Below, in pieces: positions 62,958 to 64,000 of a DNA stretch of 64,000 nt. Under the pieces are notes generated by a model, which was not told where the DNA came from, searched no databases, and saw only the letters and a list, made by a program, of their open reading frames with translations. Source of the stretch: Gemella massiliensis. GTDB taxonomy: Bacteria > Bacillota > Bacilli > Staphylococcales > Gemellaceae. Made by a program: the position numbers and the translations under genes. Position 1 is the stretch's first letter, and each line of letters opens with the position of its first letter. The stretch covers positions 263,458 to 327,457 of the forward strand of contig NZ_LT635544.1 of assembly GCF_900120125.1 (NCBI RefSeq), given 5' to 3'.

Positions 62958-62997
62958 AATAAATTCAAAGGGAAAAAAATCTCTTTGAATTTATTTT
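62957..62997 (+). terminator. Terminator after the ECF operon
   Basis: A 14-base perfect stem (AAATAAATTCAAAG at 62957-62970 with CTTTGAATTTATTT at 62983-62996) around a 12-base loop, ending in T residues. It overlaps the last base of the stop codon. Confidence 0.88.
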
Positions 62998-63072
62998 GAT
63001 ACACTAAAACAGTTGTCTATTAATGGCTATCATGGTAAAATAAAAAAGCTGAAGTAAAAAGGAGGGATTGGT

Positions 63073-64000
63073 GTGTCATATGCGTCGGATATGAAAAAAG
63101 AATTAACTCTAATAGAAATAACGAAAAAAGAAGAATTTTTATCAGAGTTATCAGCACTTATAAAAATGAATGGTGTTTTAACAATAGCAAATGGCAGACT
63201 AAGCCTTAACTTTCAAACTGAAAATGCCTCAATAGCAAGAAGAATGTTTTCTTTGGTGAAATATTTTTATAATGTTGACGTTCATATTTCGGTGCGAAAA
63301 AAATTAAAATTAAAAAAAAATAATGTCTATATTTGTCGTTTGGAACAAAATGTTAAAGAGATCTTAACCGAGTTATATATTTTAGGTGATGATTATACAA
63401 TGCGTGTGGATATAGCTAATGAATTAATAAATACAGATGAGAAAAAAAGAGCCTATTTACGTGGTGCATTTTTAGCAGGAGGGTCAATAAATAATCCGAG
63501 AACTTCAAGTTATCATATGGAAATTTTTTCATCTTATTTGGAACATATTAAAGAACTCAATGAGTTATTAAATTTTTATAAACTTAACTCAAGAACCTTA
63601 GAGAGAAAAAAAGGTTATATAGTTTATATTAAAGAGTCGGAAAAAATAGCGGAATTTATAAATTTAGTCGGTGCATATCAAGCGTTATTTCAGTTTGAGG
63701 ATGAAAGAATAGTTCGTGATATTAATAACTCCGTCAATAGAATGCAAAATTGTGATATGGCTAATATGAATAAAACGGTAAACGCATCTGCTAAACAAGT
63801 GGAAGATATTAATGTAATAGAAGAGCGGTTGGGACTTGATAATCTTGATGATAAACTTCGTGTTGTGGCAGAAGCACGTTTAAAATATCCGGAGTATCCG
63901 TTAAAAGAAATAGCGGAAATGATAGAGGATGGAAACTTATCAAAATCGGGGCTTAACCACCGTTTTAGAAAAATATCCAAAATTGCAAAAGAACTGAGAG
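63073..64000 (+). CDS. whiA: WhiA DNA-binding regulator (C-terminus beyond window edge)
   Basis: Homing-endonuclease-like DNA-binding protein; in Firmicutes it influences cell division. The first 309 codons are present. The start is GTG 63073 (MSYASDMKKELT), preceded by AAGGAGG. The LAGLIDADG-derived region contains RAYLRGAFLAGGSINNP and YHMEIFSS, and the C-terminal helix-turn-helix begins at LKEIAEMIEDGNLSKSGLNH. Its usual neighbours rapZ and yvcK are not upstream; an ECF transporter is there instead. Confidence 0.94.
   Translation, partial: MSYASDMKKELTLIEITKKEEFLSELSALIKMNGVLTIANGRLSLNFQTENASIARRMFSLVKYFYNVDVHISVRKKLKLKKNNVYICRLEQNVKEILTELYILGDDYTMRVDIANELINTDEKKRAYLRGAFLAGGSINNPRTSSYHMEIFSSYLEHIKELNELLNFYKLNSRTLERKKGYIVYIKESEKIAEFINLVGAYQALFQFEDERIVRDINNSVNRMQNCDMANMNKTVNASAKQVEDINVIEERLGLDNLDDKLRVVAEARLKYPEYPLKEIAEMIEDGNLSKSGLNHRFRKISKIAKELR

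Noticed and set aside
63690..63980. 96-codon minus-strand frame at the window end
   Set aside because: It lies wholly inside whiA on the opposite strand and has no ribosome site or recognisable domain.

Overview
The window is AT-rich DNA (strong TTGACA/TATAAT promoters, AAGGAGG-type ribosome binding sites, frequent GTG/TTG starts) from a low-GC Gram-positive coccus of the Bacilli. The mevalonate cluster, the delta subunit of RNA polymerase, Spx, CvfB, YSIRK/LPXTG-type surface proteins, a Tat system tied to an EfeUOB/FepABC iron locus and the class Ib ribonucleotide reductase fit a Gemella-like organism. The genus is inferred from gene content and not proven.

Layout. 1-4.8 kb (minus strand): mevalonate kinases and decarboxylase (mvaK1-mvaD-mvaK2, the last cut by the window edge), a CDF metal exporter, a PadR regulator with its membrane partner, and tRNA-Leu(CAA). 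4.8-6.2 kb: insertion sequence copy 1, with a 25-bp target duplication. 6.2-8.8 kb: a decaying YSIRK surface protein. 8.9-15 kb: spx, cvfB, a cupin gene, rnz, nudF, fur, a membrane protein gene, yggS, a YgjP-type peptidase gene and rplS with its leader. 15-18.4 kb: a MacB-like ABC exporter. 18.5-20.8 kb: a HesB-like gene with an in-frame UGA, then a convergent ydjY-TVP38 pair. 21.3-26.2 kb: ABC-F ATPase, DUF1934, argS, rpoE and a cold-shock gene. 26.6-28.9 kb: a di/tripeptide transporter and a TreR-like repressor. 29.1-33.8 kb: nrdI-nrdE-nrdF followed by a broken and an intact histidine-phosphatase paralogue. 34.2-36.7 kb: an LPXTG adhesin frameshifted in a poly-A tract. 36.9-38.2 kb: metA under a T-box. 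38.2-42.9 kb: efeO-efeB-efeU-tatC-tatA with a Fur-like box over the promoter. 43.4-47 kb: a WYL regulator, an EcsC-family protein, an unknown membrane-anchored protein and a broken zinc-ribbon/PrsW-like gene. 47.2-53.4 kb: HAD phosphatase, pepF, prfB, def and two DUF1307 lipoproteins. 53.5-54.9 kb: insertion sequence copy 2. 54.9-57.3 kb: metG behind a long attenuator-like leader. 57.5-59.5 kb: a coiled-coil membrane protein with 87-bp repeats. 59.7-63 kb: tpx and an ECF transporter. 63.1 kb to the end: whiA, cut by the window edge.

How the genes fit together. Fur lies in the window, and two Fur-box-like palindromes are visible; one overlaps the -10 region of the efe/tat operon. The Dyp peroxidase EfeB carries a twin-arginine signal, and the Tat translocase that should export it is encoded in the same operon. 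Methionine supply (metA) and charging (metG) each sit behind a leader that ends in a hairpin and T-run. Decay or switching is common among the surface and accessory genes: a stop at codon 2, a lost LPXTG proline, a poly-A frameshift, a CAA-to-TAA nonsense codon and a split zinc-ribbon gene. The most unusual items are the UGA-containing HesB-like gene, the metG leader, a diverged intergenic repeat of about 170 bp, and an insertion sequence with 25-26 bp target duplications placed next to promoters.
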